Of a stretch of 64,000 bases of DNA, positions 9,550-18,080 are shown in pieces; the first letter of the stretch is position 1, and each line of letters starts with the position of its first letter. The notes beneath the pieces are model-generated. The model made no database searches. It had not been told where the DNA came from and saw only the letters and a program-made list of their open reading frames with translations. The position numbers and the translations under genes are program-made. This stretch comes from CAZUNO01 sp964621445 [NCBI: Candidatus Hadarchaeota archaeon] (lineage in GTDB: Archaea; CAYQAE01; CAYVLA01): the NCBI GenBank assembly GCA_964621445.1, contig CAZUNO010000015.1, forward strand, positions 9,636-73,635, read 5' to 3'.

Positions 9550-10854
9550 ATGGAACCCTCACAAAGCGGTGGCTTTTTGGATGGTAATGACTGGCTCCTG
9601 GAAATGATCCGGGCAGAGATCGTGCAGAGAAGGCAGGAGGGGTGCCGGGTTACCGGCATCGAGGAGGAGATCGGGGACGACACTTCAATCCAACGGTTAA
9701 GAGAAACCTGGAACCGGCTTCAAGGTATGGAACCCACACCGGACTTTCCCTACCTGGAACCATCGGACATGGAGTCTATAGTGGAGGAGACCGGGCATCC
9801 GACCAGGGATTTACCGATCAAGTGGGATGAGCTTAAGGATAGGATACATGCTGCCTGGCTGGGCCGCTGTGTTGGGTGCCTCCTGGGAAAACCGGTGGAG
9901 GGATGGAACAAGCGAGAGATCGAGGAATATCTAAGGAGCCAGGGCTCCTATCCCCTTGAGGATTACATCCCTCCCGCCGAAGGCCCGGGGCGAGCGAGCC
10001 CTCCGGAAGCATTAAGGGGAAATATCCATGGCATGCCACGCGATGACGACACCGACTACACGATCCTCGGGTTGCACATGGTGGAGAGACACGGTTTGGG
10101 GATAACCAGCCAGCAGATAGGTGAGGAATGGCTACAGAACCTGCCCTACAGATCGGTTTACACCGCGGAGAGGGCCGCATATAGGAACCTCGTCAACGGC
10201 CTGTCCGTCCCCGAAACCGCCACCCATTACAATCCGTACCGGGAGTGGATAGGCGCCCAGATCAGGGCGGATATCTGGGGCTATGTTAATCCGGGTAATC
10301 CGGAGGCCGCCGCGGAAGCTGCCCATGAGGATGCCAGACTGAGCCACGTCAAGAACGGTGTCTACGGCGAGATGATGGTGGCTTCCATGATAGCGGCATC
10401 TTTTTCTCTGGACGATCCCTTGGAGGTGATCAGAGCGGGCCTGGATTTTATTCCTCGGAACAGCAGGCTTAGCGAAGCGGTTAGGAGAGTCCTATCCTGG
10501 TCGGCTGAAAATGATGACTGGAGGGACTGTTGGTCCCTGATAGAGACCCGATACGGCCATTACCATCCCGTACATACCATAAACAACGCCCTAAACGTGG
10601 TTTGCTCCCTGCTCTACGGGAGGGACAGCTTCCAGAGGACTGTGGGCATCGCGGTGATGTGCGGCTGGGATACCGACTGTAACGGGGCAACCTCGGGATC
10701 CATATACGGGGCAATGAATGGCCTCTCGGGGATAACCGATCGCTGGCTATCCCCTCTGGGGGACAGGGTCAGGAGCCACGTGAGGGGTTTTCAGGAATCC
10801 AGGATATCTGAGCTAGCGGAAAGAACCTACGCCCTGGTGGAGGAACCGGGATGA
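9550..10854 (+). CDS. ADP-ribosylglycohydrolase family protein
   Basis: A 434-residue all-helical, magnesium-dependent hydrolase of the ADP-ribosyl glycohydrolase (DraG/ARH) fold. After about 90 N-terminal residues the domain begins with IHAAWLGRCVGCLLGKPVEG; metal ligands are expected in GMPRDDDTDYTILGL and in GWDTDCNGATSGSIYGA near residue 375. Classical members remove ADP-ribose from proteins, but many relatives in saccharolytic clusters are thought to act on other N- or O-glycosidic bonds. The stop overlaps the start of the next gene (ATGA at 10851), so the two are translationally coupled; the secreted partner favours a glycan-related role. Cytoplasmic, as no signal peptide is visible. 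Confidence 0.88.
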   Translation: MEPSQSGGFLDGNDWLLEMIRAEIVQRRQEGCRVTGIEEEIGDDTSIQRLRETWNRLQGMEPTPDFPYLEPSDMESIVEETGHPTRDLPIKWDELKDRIHAAWLGRCVGCLLGKPVEGWNKREIEEYLRSQGSYPLEDYIPPAEGPGRASPPEALRGNIHGMPRDDDTDYTILGLHMVERHGLGITSQQIGEEWLQNLPYRSVYTAERAAYRNLVNGLSVPETATHYNPYREWIGAQIRADIWGYVNPGNPEAAAEAAHEDARLSHVKNGVYGEMMVASMIAASFSLDDPLEVIRAGLDFIPRNSRLSEAVRRVLSWSAENDDWRDCWSLIETRYGHYHPVHTINNALNVVCSLLYGRDSFQRTVGIAVMCGWDTDCNGATSGSIYGAMNGLSGITDRWLSPLGDRVRSHVRGFQESRISELAERTYALVEEPG

Positions 10855-12242
10855 TCCCAACCAGTTCCGGGCTGAAAGCCATGGTCCTGTTTTGCCTGCT
10901 GGCAATTCCCCTCAACGCTATTTCGGCCGATTCATCAGAAATCAATTATCCCGTCCAAGGCATGATCTGTCTAGCTCCCCAGTTCGATCCCTCGACCTAT
11001 GAGACACGTGTCAAGGATATGCTGGATCTGGGTGTGGGCACCATAAACTCGTTCCACGGGACTCCGGAAAATAACCACCTGTTCCTGGAGGAGACGGACA
11101 GTGGCGGGGTCCATTTCATACCCTCCATACACCTCATCTGCTGGATCAGGTTCGGTGATCCCCCATACCCGGATTCCGGCCCTCTTGGATGGGAAAACAT
11201 CCTTAGCTGGCTCAAGCTCTACGGGTACAGGGAGCCGAATCTTCCAAAACCCTTCGACCAGGGCCCGGATGGCGGGAATCCCTTAAACGATATTGAGCTG
11301 CGAGAACAGGTGGAACTGGTCCTGGAAAAAATCGGTGACCGCGGTATTCACCCATCCCTGCTTGCCTACTATGCCTTCGACGAGCCCTCCAGCAATGCTC
11401 CCGGTACCATGGACAGGATTGCTAGGCTGCATTCCGCCCTTTCCGAATTCGAGAACGCACCTCTTCCAACTGGAATATTCCTATGGAACGATGACGGCCA
11501 GAGGGCAGTAAGGGAGTACATGGAGGCCCTGGACCGGGAGGCCCCGGGACTTAAGCCCGGCTTTTTAATGTACGACTGCTACCTTCTCAGATACAGGGTG
11601 GGGTCCGGGTTTAACGATTACCGCTACCGGGCCCGGCAGTGGGTTGAGATAGGGAGAGAGTACGACCTCCCAGTGGTGGTCGTGCCCCAGGGCTTCCAGG
11701 TAAACGATAGGCCGGCCGCCAACGAGCTCAGGGCCCAGGTATACATAGCCATGGCAGAGGGCTGTAAAGGCATCTCCTGGTTCAGACTTGAGACCCTGGA
11801 GCTCATGGAGGACTGGGCCCTGGACGAGATCAGGGAGATCAACGCGGATATGAAGATAATATCACCGCTGATAGCCGAACTAGAGAAGGTCGCAAATCTG
11901 GCCCAAACCTCGGATGGCTTTGCTAATACCTTCAGACACCGGAATGGGACCCTGTTCGTGTTCCTGGCCAGCACCGACGTGTTATCGCCACATAACGCCA
12001 GCGTATCCCTGGGCCTCTCAACGTTAAACATGTCGGTAAAATCGGTAATAGACTGTCATTCGGGTGAGGTGATCCCCATCAGCGACTCTCAGGGCCAGGC
12101 CAACTTTTCCCATAAATTGGAGCCCGGTGGAGGCCGCCTGTTCATGATCGAGACCAGGCCCCAACCCGTAGGCGAGCTGCTCTTGCTCCGTATGCTTTTC
12201 ATACCTCTCCTGCTTCATTCGCTTCGATTCTCGAGCTCCTAG
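10851..12242 (+). CDS. Secreted TIM-barrel glycoside hydrolase-like protein
   Basis: A 463-residue protein with an N-terminal signal peptide (GLKAMVLFCLLAIPLNAISA). The mature part looks like a beta/alpha barrel: NYPVQGMICLAPQFDP, then IHLICWIR, AYYAFDEPSS (about residue 180, a likely acid/base Glu after strand 4), FLMYDCY, VVVVPQGFQ and GCKGISWFR. A beta-sandwich-like tail follows. This layout resembles DUF4434- or GH42-type proteins, but the family is not certain. The start overlaps the stop of the ADP-ribosylglycohydrolase gene. The last residues are hydrophobic and overlap the convergent feoB stop by four bases. It may be membrane-attached at its C-terminus (LLLLRMLFIPLLL). Confidence 0.65.
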   Translation: MIPTSSGLKAMVLFCLLAIPLNAISADSSEINYPVQGMICLAPQFDPSTYETRVKDMLDLGVGTINSFHGTPENNHLFLEETDSGGVHFIPSIHLICWIRFGDPPYPDSGPLGWENILSWLKLYGYREPNLPKPFDQGPDGGNPLNDIELREQVELVLEKIGDRGIHPSLLAYYAFDEPSSNAPGTMDRIARLHSALSEFENAPLPTGIFLWNDDGQRAVREYMEALDREAPGLKPGFLMYDCYLLRYRVGSGFNDYRYRARQWVEIGREYDLPVVVVPQGFQVNDRPAANELRAQVYIAMAEGCKGISWFRLETLELMEDWALDEIREINADMKIISPLIAELEKVANLAQTSDGFANTFRHRNGTLFVFLASTDVLSPHNASVSLGLSTLNMSVKSVIDCHSGEVIPISDSQGQANFSHKLEPGGGRLFMIETRPQPVGELLLLRMLFIPLLLHSLRFSSS

Positions 12243-14203
12243 GACCAGCCGAGGAGCATGAGCACCCGATATAATATCCCCCCGGTGACGGTGGCAAATA
12301 TTATCTCGAATGCGGTGACATAGGCCGCGTCCCTCCACCCGAACTCCCGGGCCATGGCGGCTATGGTGGCGATGCAGGGGATGTAGAGCATTACCACGTA
12401 GGCGAAGACGTACATCTGGGCCGGGGTTAGCACCGTGTTGAACTGGGTGGTCCCTAGCAGGGTGGCCAGCATGAGTATGGTCAGCTCCTTGCGCAGAATG
12501 CCCACCACCAGCAGGACCCCAATAATTGCCGGGAGGCCCAGCAGACCTACGGTGACCGGGGCCAACAGATCCGACATTATCTGGAGCACGCCTCCGACCT
12601 CCATGGCCTTGATCAACACCCCGGCACCAACGATCACCGGAAAGGCCATCTTGACGAAGCTGCTGAGCCGGAACCAGGTTTGCTTGAGAACGATATTGGG
12701 GGATGGCTTCCTGTAGGAGGGCATCTCCATTATCAAACCTATGGCCTCCCCGGGAAGGGTCCTGTAGGCCAACCTTCCCAGCGCGAAAACTATGATCAGG
12801 TCTATGACGTAAAGTGATAGCGCATAGAGGGGTCCCAGATATTTCCCCACCAGGGCAAGGATGACTATGGTCCTGGCGGCGCAGGGCACCAGGGTGGCAG
12901 CAAAGGCCGCTATAAGCCGTTCCCTCCGGGTTTCCATTATCCTGCAACCAAGAACCGCGGGAACGCTACACCCGTAGCCTAGCAGCATGGGGATAAAGGC
13001 CTTCCCGTGAAGACCCATCCTGTGCATTGCCGAGTCCATGAGAAAGGCGATCCGGGCCAGGTATCCAGAATCCTCCAGGACGGAGAGAATGAGGTAGAAG
13101 GGCAGTATATAGGGCAGGGCGATGGTAATTCCGGCGAAAACTCCCTCGATCAAACCCTCCTGGATTATGACCCCGAGGGGACCGGTTCCCAGGATATCCT
13201 GGAGTATGGGCCTTATTATACCCAGGGCCGAGTCGAGAACGCCCGAGAACCAGTCCCCAAGCGTGAAAATGGACAGGAAAACCCCCAGGGTTATGAGGAG
13301 CATGATAACATATCCCCAAATCCCGTGTGTGGTGAGGGCATCCAGCTTACTGGAAAGGGTTCGCCTGGGTCCATGGATAAACTCCTGACAGGTAGAGGAT
13401 ATCCGGTTGGCCAGGGCGTAACGCTCCGAGGTAATCACGGTGCTCGCCGGCTCACCGTGTATTGATTCCAGCTCCGAACGCAGGGAGTCCGCCTGGTCCA
13501 GTATCTCCTGGTGGGAGATCATGTCAAGTACCTTCTCGTCGCTCTCCAGGAGCTTGATGGCGATCCACCTGGTTGGGTATGGCCAGGGTCCCTTTTCCTC
13601 CAGGAGCTGGCTTAACTGGGAAATCCTTGATTCTATCTCCGGCCCGTATTCTAGCCTCTTGGACTTTCCTCCCCCTTCAGATTCGCCGACCGCTATGGCC
13701 TCCCTGAGCATCTCGGTCAGCCCGGTTCTCTTGGTGGCAACCGTGGAGACCACCGGTATGCCCAGTTCTCTGGACAGCTTCTCGGTGTCGATCCTTACCC
13801 CCCTCTTTTCGGCCTCGTCGTACATGTTTAGGGCTATTACCAGGGGTGCCTCCAGTTCCATGAGCTGGATGGTGAAGAACAGGTTTCTCTCCAGGACGGT
13901 GGAGTCCAGGACGTTGATCACCACGTCGGGCTCCTCCTGGGCGATGTACTGGCGGGAGACTATCTCCTCCTCCGAGAATGTCGATAGGGAGTATATTCCC
14001 GGCAGGTCGATGATCTTGAGGTTCCTGTCCTCGAAGAACAGGGTGCCCTCCGCCCTCTCAACGGTCTTCCCGGGCCAGTTTCCTATTACCTGGCTTAGAC
14101 CGGTGAGCTGATTAAAAATTACGCTTTTCCCCACATTGGCATTTCCGGCCAGGGCCATGCGGAGGTCCGGTCCTTCATCATCCACCTGTCTCCACCTCAA
14201 CAA
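12239..14203 (-). CDS. feoB: Ferrous iron transporter FeoB
   Basis: A 654-residue FeoB that imports Fe2+. The N-terminal GTPase domain has GNANVGKS (P loop), IIDLPGIYSL (G3) and ALNMYDEA (G4 NxxD). A helical spacer follows, then two Gate domains with the paired pore motifs (IPMLLGYGCSVPAVLGCR and LLVVGILRKELTI) and about eight membrane helices. The start is uncertain: ATG 14203 overlaps the regulator gene by 26 bases, while GTG 14185 or ATG 14158 would sit closer to the usual M-x-ALAGN start. It is encoded directly behind a DtxR-FeoA fusion and is probably iron-repressed from the same promoter. Confidence 0.95.
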   Translation of the reverse strand: MLRWRQVDDEGPDLRMALAGNANVGKSVIFNQLTGLSQVIGNWPGKTVERAEGTLFFEDRNLKIIDLPGIYSLSTFSEEEIVSRQYIAQEEPDVVINVLDSTVLERNLFFTIQLMELEAPLVIALNMYDEAEKRGVRIDTEKLSRELGIPVVSTVATKRTGLTEMLREAIAVGESEGGGKSKRLEYGPEIESRISQLSQLLEEKGPWPYPTRWIAIKLLESDEKVLDMISHQEILDQADSLRSELESIHGEPASTVITSERYALANRISSTCQEFIHGPRRTLSSKLDALTTHGIWGYVIMLLITLGVFLSIFTLGDWFSGVLDSALGIIRPILQDILGTGPLGVIIQEGLIEGVFAGITIALPYILPFYLILSVLEDSGYLARIAFLMDSAMHRMGLHGKAFIPMLLGYGCSVPAVLGCRIMETRRERLIAAFAATLVPCAARTIVILALVGKYLGPLYALSLYVIDLIIVFALGRLAYRTLPGEAIGLIMEMPSYRKPSPNIVLKQTWFRLSSFVKMAFPVIVGAGVLIKAMEVGGVLQIMSDLLAPVTVGLLGLPAIIGVLLVVGILRKELTILMLATLLGTTQFNTVLTPAQMYVFAYVVMLYIPCIATIAAMAREFGWRDAAYVTAFEIIFATVTGGILYRVLMLLGWS

Positions 14204-14894
14204 ACACCCTGGAGGCGATGCCGAATCCTATGGCCAGCCTCGACCCCCTGAGTTCTACGTTTACCGGACCACTAAGAGGAGCCGACCTTATCATCTTGAC
14301 GCTGGTTCCGGGGGTTAGCCCCATGTCGGATAATCTTCTTACTGCTCCTCTTCCCGCCCGGATGAACGCTATCTTGGCGGATTCTCCTGGTTCAAGTGAG
14401 GTAAGAGGCTTTATGGGCATATCTCTTTTCTCCTTCCTTGGTTCCTGGGCCGCTATGCACTCGACACAGCTGGAATAGGGGCTGTCGCAGGGTGGTATGG
14501 GTTTGTTATCATCGGGGCAAAAATCCGGATGTTTAAGTATTTTGCACAGTGCTTGCTCTGCCTCATCAGAGAGGTGGTGCTCAAGTTCGCAGGCCTCATC
14601 GTGAACCTTTTCCTTGTTCATGTTTAACATTGAGTAAAGGAAGGTTTCCAGAAGACGGTGCTTTCTGGTCATCTTTTCCCCCTTCTTCTCCCCGTCATCG
14701 GTGAGACGGGCCCCGTGGTAGGGTTTGTATTCAACGCAAGCTCGCCTTGCCAGTTTTTTCAGCATCTGGGTAGCGCTCGCGGGGGAAACGTTTAGTGACT
14801 TGGCCAGATCGGTGGTCCTCACCGGACGGCCGTTACGGGTAAGTTTGTATAGCGCCTCGAGGTATTCCTCGGGTCCTTCATCCATAACTAACAT
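14178..14894 (-). CDS. DtxR-type iron-dependent repressor fused to FeoA domain
   Basis: A 238-residue regulator. Residues 5-65 form the winged helix (EEYLEALYKLTRNGRPVRTTDLAKSL and the recognition helix near SPASATQMLKKL). Residues 66-130 form the metal-binding dimerisation domain with HDEACELEHHLSDEAE, and a Cys-rich linker (CDSPYSSCVECIA) follows. Residues 160-236 are a FeoA/SH3-like domain (PGESAKIAFIRAGRGAVRRLSDMGLTPG). It should sense Fe2+ or Mn2+ and repress feoB. Starts at 14894 and 14885 are both ATG; the TATA spacing favours a leaderless start at 14885. The Cys cluster in the linker could add a redox or metal input. Confidence 0.9.
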   Translation of the reverse strand: MLVMDEGPEEYLEALYKLTRNGRPVRTTDLAKSLNVSPASATQMLKKLARRACVEYKPYHGARLTDDGEKKGEKMTRKHRLLETFLYSMLNMNKEKVHDEACELEHHLSDEAEQALCKILKHPDFCPDDNKPIPPCDSPYSSCVECIAAQEPRKEKRDMPIKPLTSLEPGESAKIAFIRAGRGAVRRLSDMGLTPGTSVKMIRSAPLSGPVNVELRGSRLAIGFGIASRVFVEVETGG

Positions 14895-14896
14895 TG

Positions 14897-14910
14897 TTAG
14901 GCTCGCCTAA
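14897..14910. promoter_or_regulatory. DtxR-like operator palindrome
   Basis: TTAGGCTCGCCTAA is a perfect inverted repeat (six-base arms, two-base centre) and closely resembles the core of known DtxR/IdeR iron boxes. It lies between the TATA element and the start of the DtxR-FeoA gene, so binding would block the promoter. Autoregulation by the gene just downstream is the natural inference. Confidence 0.6.
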
Positions 14911-14917
14911 ATTTAAG
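14911..14917 (-). promoter_or_regulatory. TATA element of the dtxR-feoB operon
   Basis: On the minus strand CTTAAATT directly abuts the palindromic operator. Start of transcription about 25 bases downstream would fall near 14888, next to ATG 14885. Confidence 0.4.
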
Positions 14918-15009
14918 TCTTTCGCATATCCCGATTCGAATTCCAGATAATCCTATAATGGCCGGACGGGGGGCAAGACTTTTCTATTGAAAACACGGAA
15001 AGAGTAACG

Positions 15010-16263
15010 TTGAAATGCGGAAATTCTGGCCAAATGGTCATCCTGATCCTGCTTTCGGTTCTAATCTCCCTGTCCATGTCCTCGGCCAAAGTGGACCCGG
15101 CGACCATGAAGATCAGGATAATATGCATAGGGGAGTCCTATGTCCCCGAGACCCGGCTACCAATCCTCCTTAAGGCCGATCCTAGGATAGCCTACCAGGC
15201 AATACCCGCTAACTGGGCCGAATCCACCTTCCAGGTGATTGGAGGGGCGAGCAGAAAGGACGCCCTCAAGTTCATACGTCAGTACATGCCCCGGAGCTAT
15301 GGCTTATTCGTGGAGAACTATGACATTATACTGCTATCGGATTTCGAGGTTGACGTGATTACCGAGCAGCAGTTCATGTGGATGGAGAGGGGGGTGAGGG
15401 AAGGAGGCATGGGCCTGGGCAAGTACGAGATGAACTATGACCCCGGGCATTTCTCCACTTTCGACCGCTTCCGGGCATCGGCGGTGTACAAGGCGGTCCC
15501 GGCCGACCTGAAGAGCGGGTCCCTCATGAGGAGGCCGCTGGAGGGTATATACGCGGTGAAGATGCCGGACACGGGGGAGCCCCATCCCATGCTGGACCTA
15601 CCGGAGATGAGGCGCTACAGGCTTCTCGGTTCGGGCGATTACGGATACGAGACACCCCGGACGGGAGCTACCGTGGTGGCCCGTTTCAAACCTAACGACC
15701 AGGACGCCATGATTATCTGGGATTACGGCGATGGGCGTTCCCTTACCTGCGTACCTGGCCTGGACAAGATAAGCGGGGCGGCAATCACAGACTGGCCCTT
15801 CGTGGTCGACTTCTGGATCAACCAGATGTGGTACCTGGCCGACCTAGCTATTCCCGATGACATACAGATGGTCCACACCCTCAGGTCGGATTCCCTGACC
15901 TACGTAAACGAGAGGAGCCTGGCCACCTCGGTCATCCAGTTCGTGGAGAAGTTCGGGGCCTCGACCGATAAGCTCTACGGCACCCTGGACGAGGTGGATG
16001 AGATAAAGGCCGAGTCCGATATGCTTTACATGGAGGGGAGGTATGAGGACAGTCTACAGAAGCTCGAGGAGGCCTATGCTGCCCTTGGCGATCTTTCCCG
16101 GCAGTCGGTAGAGGTCAAGGAGAGGGCCCTATTCTGGATCTACACCATCGAGTGGCTGGCGGTGAGCGGCACGGCCATCCTTACCGGGGTTATCGTTTGG
16201 AGCCTGATGGTGAGAAGACGCCTCTACCACGAGGTGGAGATCACCAAAGCCGAGGAGAGTTGA
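15010..16263 (+). CDS. Surface-anchored ThuA-like family protein, member 2
   Basis: A 417-residue family member with a clear signal peptide (MVILILLSVLISLSMSSA). The extracytoplasmic domain has the YMPRSYGLF motif, the strand YDIILLSD, EQQFMWMERGVREGGMGLG (ThuA-like loop and helix) and a WDYGDGRSLT strand. The helical part carries TSVIQFVEKFGAS, and the C-terminus is ALFWIYTIEWLAVSGTAIL with tail MVRRRLYHEVEITK. TTG 15010 is the chosen start; ATG 15034 is possible. No catalytic Cys or His is conserved with other members, so a binding or signalling role is more likely than amidotransfer. It follows the divergent iron regulator but is not obviously linked to it. Confidence 0.75.
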   Translation: MKCGNSGQMVILILLSVLISLSMSSAKVDPATMKIRIICIGESYVPETRLPILLKADPRIAYQAIPANWAESTFQVIGGASRKDALKFIRQYMPRSYGLFVENYDIILLSDFEVDVITEQQFMWMERGVREGGMGLGKYEMNYDPGHFSTFDRFRASAVYKAVPADLKSGSLMRRPLEGIYAVKMPDTGEPHPMLDLPEMRRYRLLGSGDYGYETPRTGATVVARFKPNDQDAMIIWDYGDGRSLTCVPGLDKISGAAITDWPFVVDFWINQMWYLADLAIPDDIQMVHTLRSDSLTYVNERSLATSVIQFVEKFGASTDKLYGTLDEVDEIKAESDMLYMEGRYEDSLQKLEEAYAALGDLSRQSVEVKERALFWIYTIEWLAVSGTAILTGVIVWSLMVRRRLYHEVEITKAEES

Positions 16264-16657
16264 ATCCCCGGGAGGGCATACGTATTATCAAACGCATGGG
16301 AAAATACCCTGATTCATAATCTACGAGTGACAGTTGCAGTGATAAAGTAGCGACTATGTTGGGAATAACTATAGTAGCACATTAGCCCTATACAGATAGC
16401 ACATCTTAGGAAAAAGCCTAATCCTGTAATTACAGCTTAATTCTAATTTTTTTACAGGAACAATTACTGGCAAAAGTTAATGCTCTATACCTTTCTTTGG
16501 ATAATCAAATTGTGGTAAGAGAGAAAATAGGAATATTGGAACTTGAATTAATTTCATGAAAGCATATGATTACAAATTTTAGTAGAGCAAAATTGATAAG
16601 TGCTAATAGTTCGCCAACACTACTTTAGTTCCTGAATTCCCTGACTATCAACCATTA
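16264..16657. other. AT-rich intergenic stretch
   Basis: About 390 bases of AT-rich DNA between family member 2 and the GH4 gene. I see no open frame, tRNA or clear repeat. It marks the left edge of a lower-GC block that runs to about 20.6 kb. Confidence 0.6.
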
Positions 16658-17959
16658 ATGAGGCTAATCTCTTTGCCTGACGTAAAAATATCCTTCATCG
16701 GTGGTGCCAGTATGACTTGGATGCCGACATTTTCCCAGGAATTATTGGGCTGCCCTGAACTGTCTGGGAGCACAATAACGTTGATGGACACCGATGAAGA
16801 GCACCTCCAGGTAATGAAACGGTATATCAATCGGATGAAGCGGGAGCTTGGGGCAGATGTCACAATTGGGACTACGGTGGATCGTGAGGATGCGCTATCC
16901 GATGCTGATTTTGTGGTAACTACATTCATGGCTGGAGGGCACGAATACTGGGCGATGGATTTGAATATAGCCCTGAAGTATGGCCTGCAGACGCCAAAGG
17001 GCATGTCGGTGGGGCCTGGAGGACTTTTGCAGGGACTTAAAGCGATTCCTATGATAGTTGAGATAGGTCAGGAGATGGAATCTCTCTGCCCGGATGCCAA
17101 GCTAATTAACTACACGAATCCAATGTCGAGCATTATATTAGGGCTCCAACGTTATTCGAGCATTCCAAGCGTTGGCGTATGTCCAGGATTGGAACACGAA
17201 ATGAGCCGTTACGCAGATATGCTGGAAGTACCGGAGCATGAGCTGCAAGTCCGTGCTGCTGGCGTCAACCACTGTGACTTCATTCTCGAGCTTCGCCATT
17301 TGGGTGAAGATGTTTTGCCTAAAATCATTGATATGTTGGCGAAGGACGAGCAGGAACCCATCAGCCGCTTGATCTATGAAATCTTCGGGGGCCTTCCTAC
17401 ACCTGGTGACATCCATATCATGGAGTTCTTCCCATACTTCATGCGACAAGGAACCGATCTGGAACAGTGGGGTCAGACGCACAATTATGTTGAGAATCGA
17501 ATAGCAAAACGAAGGTCTTTTTGGAGGTCGATCAAAGCCGCGGCCCAGGGGGAAGGAGAGTTCGTGACCAGCTATGAACCCCGGGAGAAACTCGACAAGC
17601 TAATATGCTCCTCGGTTCTAAACCAGAACAATGTTTTCCAGCTGAACCTTATGAATCGAGGATCCATACCAAATGTGCTGAATGACGCTGTTATCGAGTT
17701 ACCTACCGTAGTGGATCAATACGGATATCATCCTGTGCAATTCGGAAATCTGCCGACGGCCATCGCTGGCATCTGCAATACTTCTGCCACGGTACAGGAC
17801 CTTACCGTTGAAGCTGCCATGAAAGGAGACCGCCAGCTGGCCCTACAGGCATTGCTTATGGATCCTCTGTGCTACTCGATGGAGATAGATGAAGCTGAAT
17901 CAATGCTTGATGAAATGATAACTGCACAGAAAGTTTGGCTACCTCGTTTCTTTGAGTAG
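16658..17959 (+). CDS. Glycoside hydrolase family 4 protein (NAD-dependent alpha-glycosidase)
   Basis: A 433-residue GH4 enzyme. GH4 proteins use NAD+ and a divalent metal to cleave alpha- or beta-glycosides by oxidation and elimination. The Rossmann start ISFIGGAS (about residues 10-17) binds NAD; TFMAGG, LINYTNPMS, GVCPGLEHE (metal-binding Cys) and AAGVNHCDF (metal-binding His) occur in order. NLPTAIAGICN matches the C-terminal substrate region. Similarity is to the alpha-galactosidase, alpha-glucosidase and alpha-glucuronidase branch rather than 6-phospho enzymes, but the exact sugar is unknown. ATG 16658 is the start. Lower GC than the flanks; a UroD-like gene follows 120 bases later. Confidence 0.9.
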   Translation: MRLISLPDVKISFIGGASMTWMPTFSQELLGCPELSGSTITLMDTDEEHLQVMKRYINRMKRELGADVTIGTTVDREDALSDADFVVTTFMAGGHEYWAMDLNIALKYGLQTPKGMSVGPGGLLQGLKAIPMIVEIGQEMESLCPDAKLINYTNPMSSIILGLQRYSSIPSVGVCPGLEHEMSRYADMLEVPEHELQVRAAGVNHCDFILELRHLGEDVLPKIIDMLAKDEQEPISRLIYEIFGGLPTPGDIHIMEFFPYFMRQGTDLEQWGQTHNYVENRIAKRRSFWRSIKAAAQGEGEFVTSYEPREKLDKLICSSVLNQNNVFQLNLMNRGSIPNVLNDAVIELPTVVDQYGYHPVQFGNLPTAIAGICNTSATVQDLTVEAAMKGDRQLALQALLMDPLCYSMEIDEAESMLDEMITAQKVWLPRFFE

Positions 17960-18036
17960 CCTGAGCAACGGTCAGATGAAAAAAATGGTAAGTGTCCTTC
18001 CTCTAATCTAGAACTACAGGAAATGGGCTACCACAA

Positions 18037-18044
18037 TTTATAAA
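18037..18044 (+). promoter_or_regulatory. TATA box of UroD-like gene 1
   Basis: TTTATAAA lies 37 bases upstream of ATG 18081, predicting a leader of about 15 bases. It shows that the UroD-like gene need not depend on the GH4 promoter. Confidence 0.5.
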
Positions 18045-18080
18045 CACAACCTCATTTTCAATGCCTCCGGTTTTGATATC

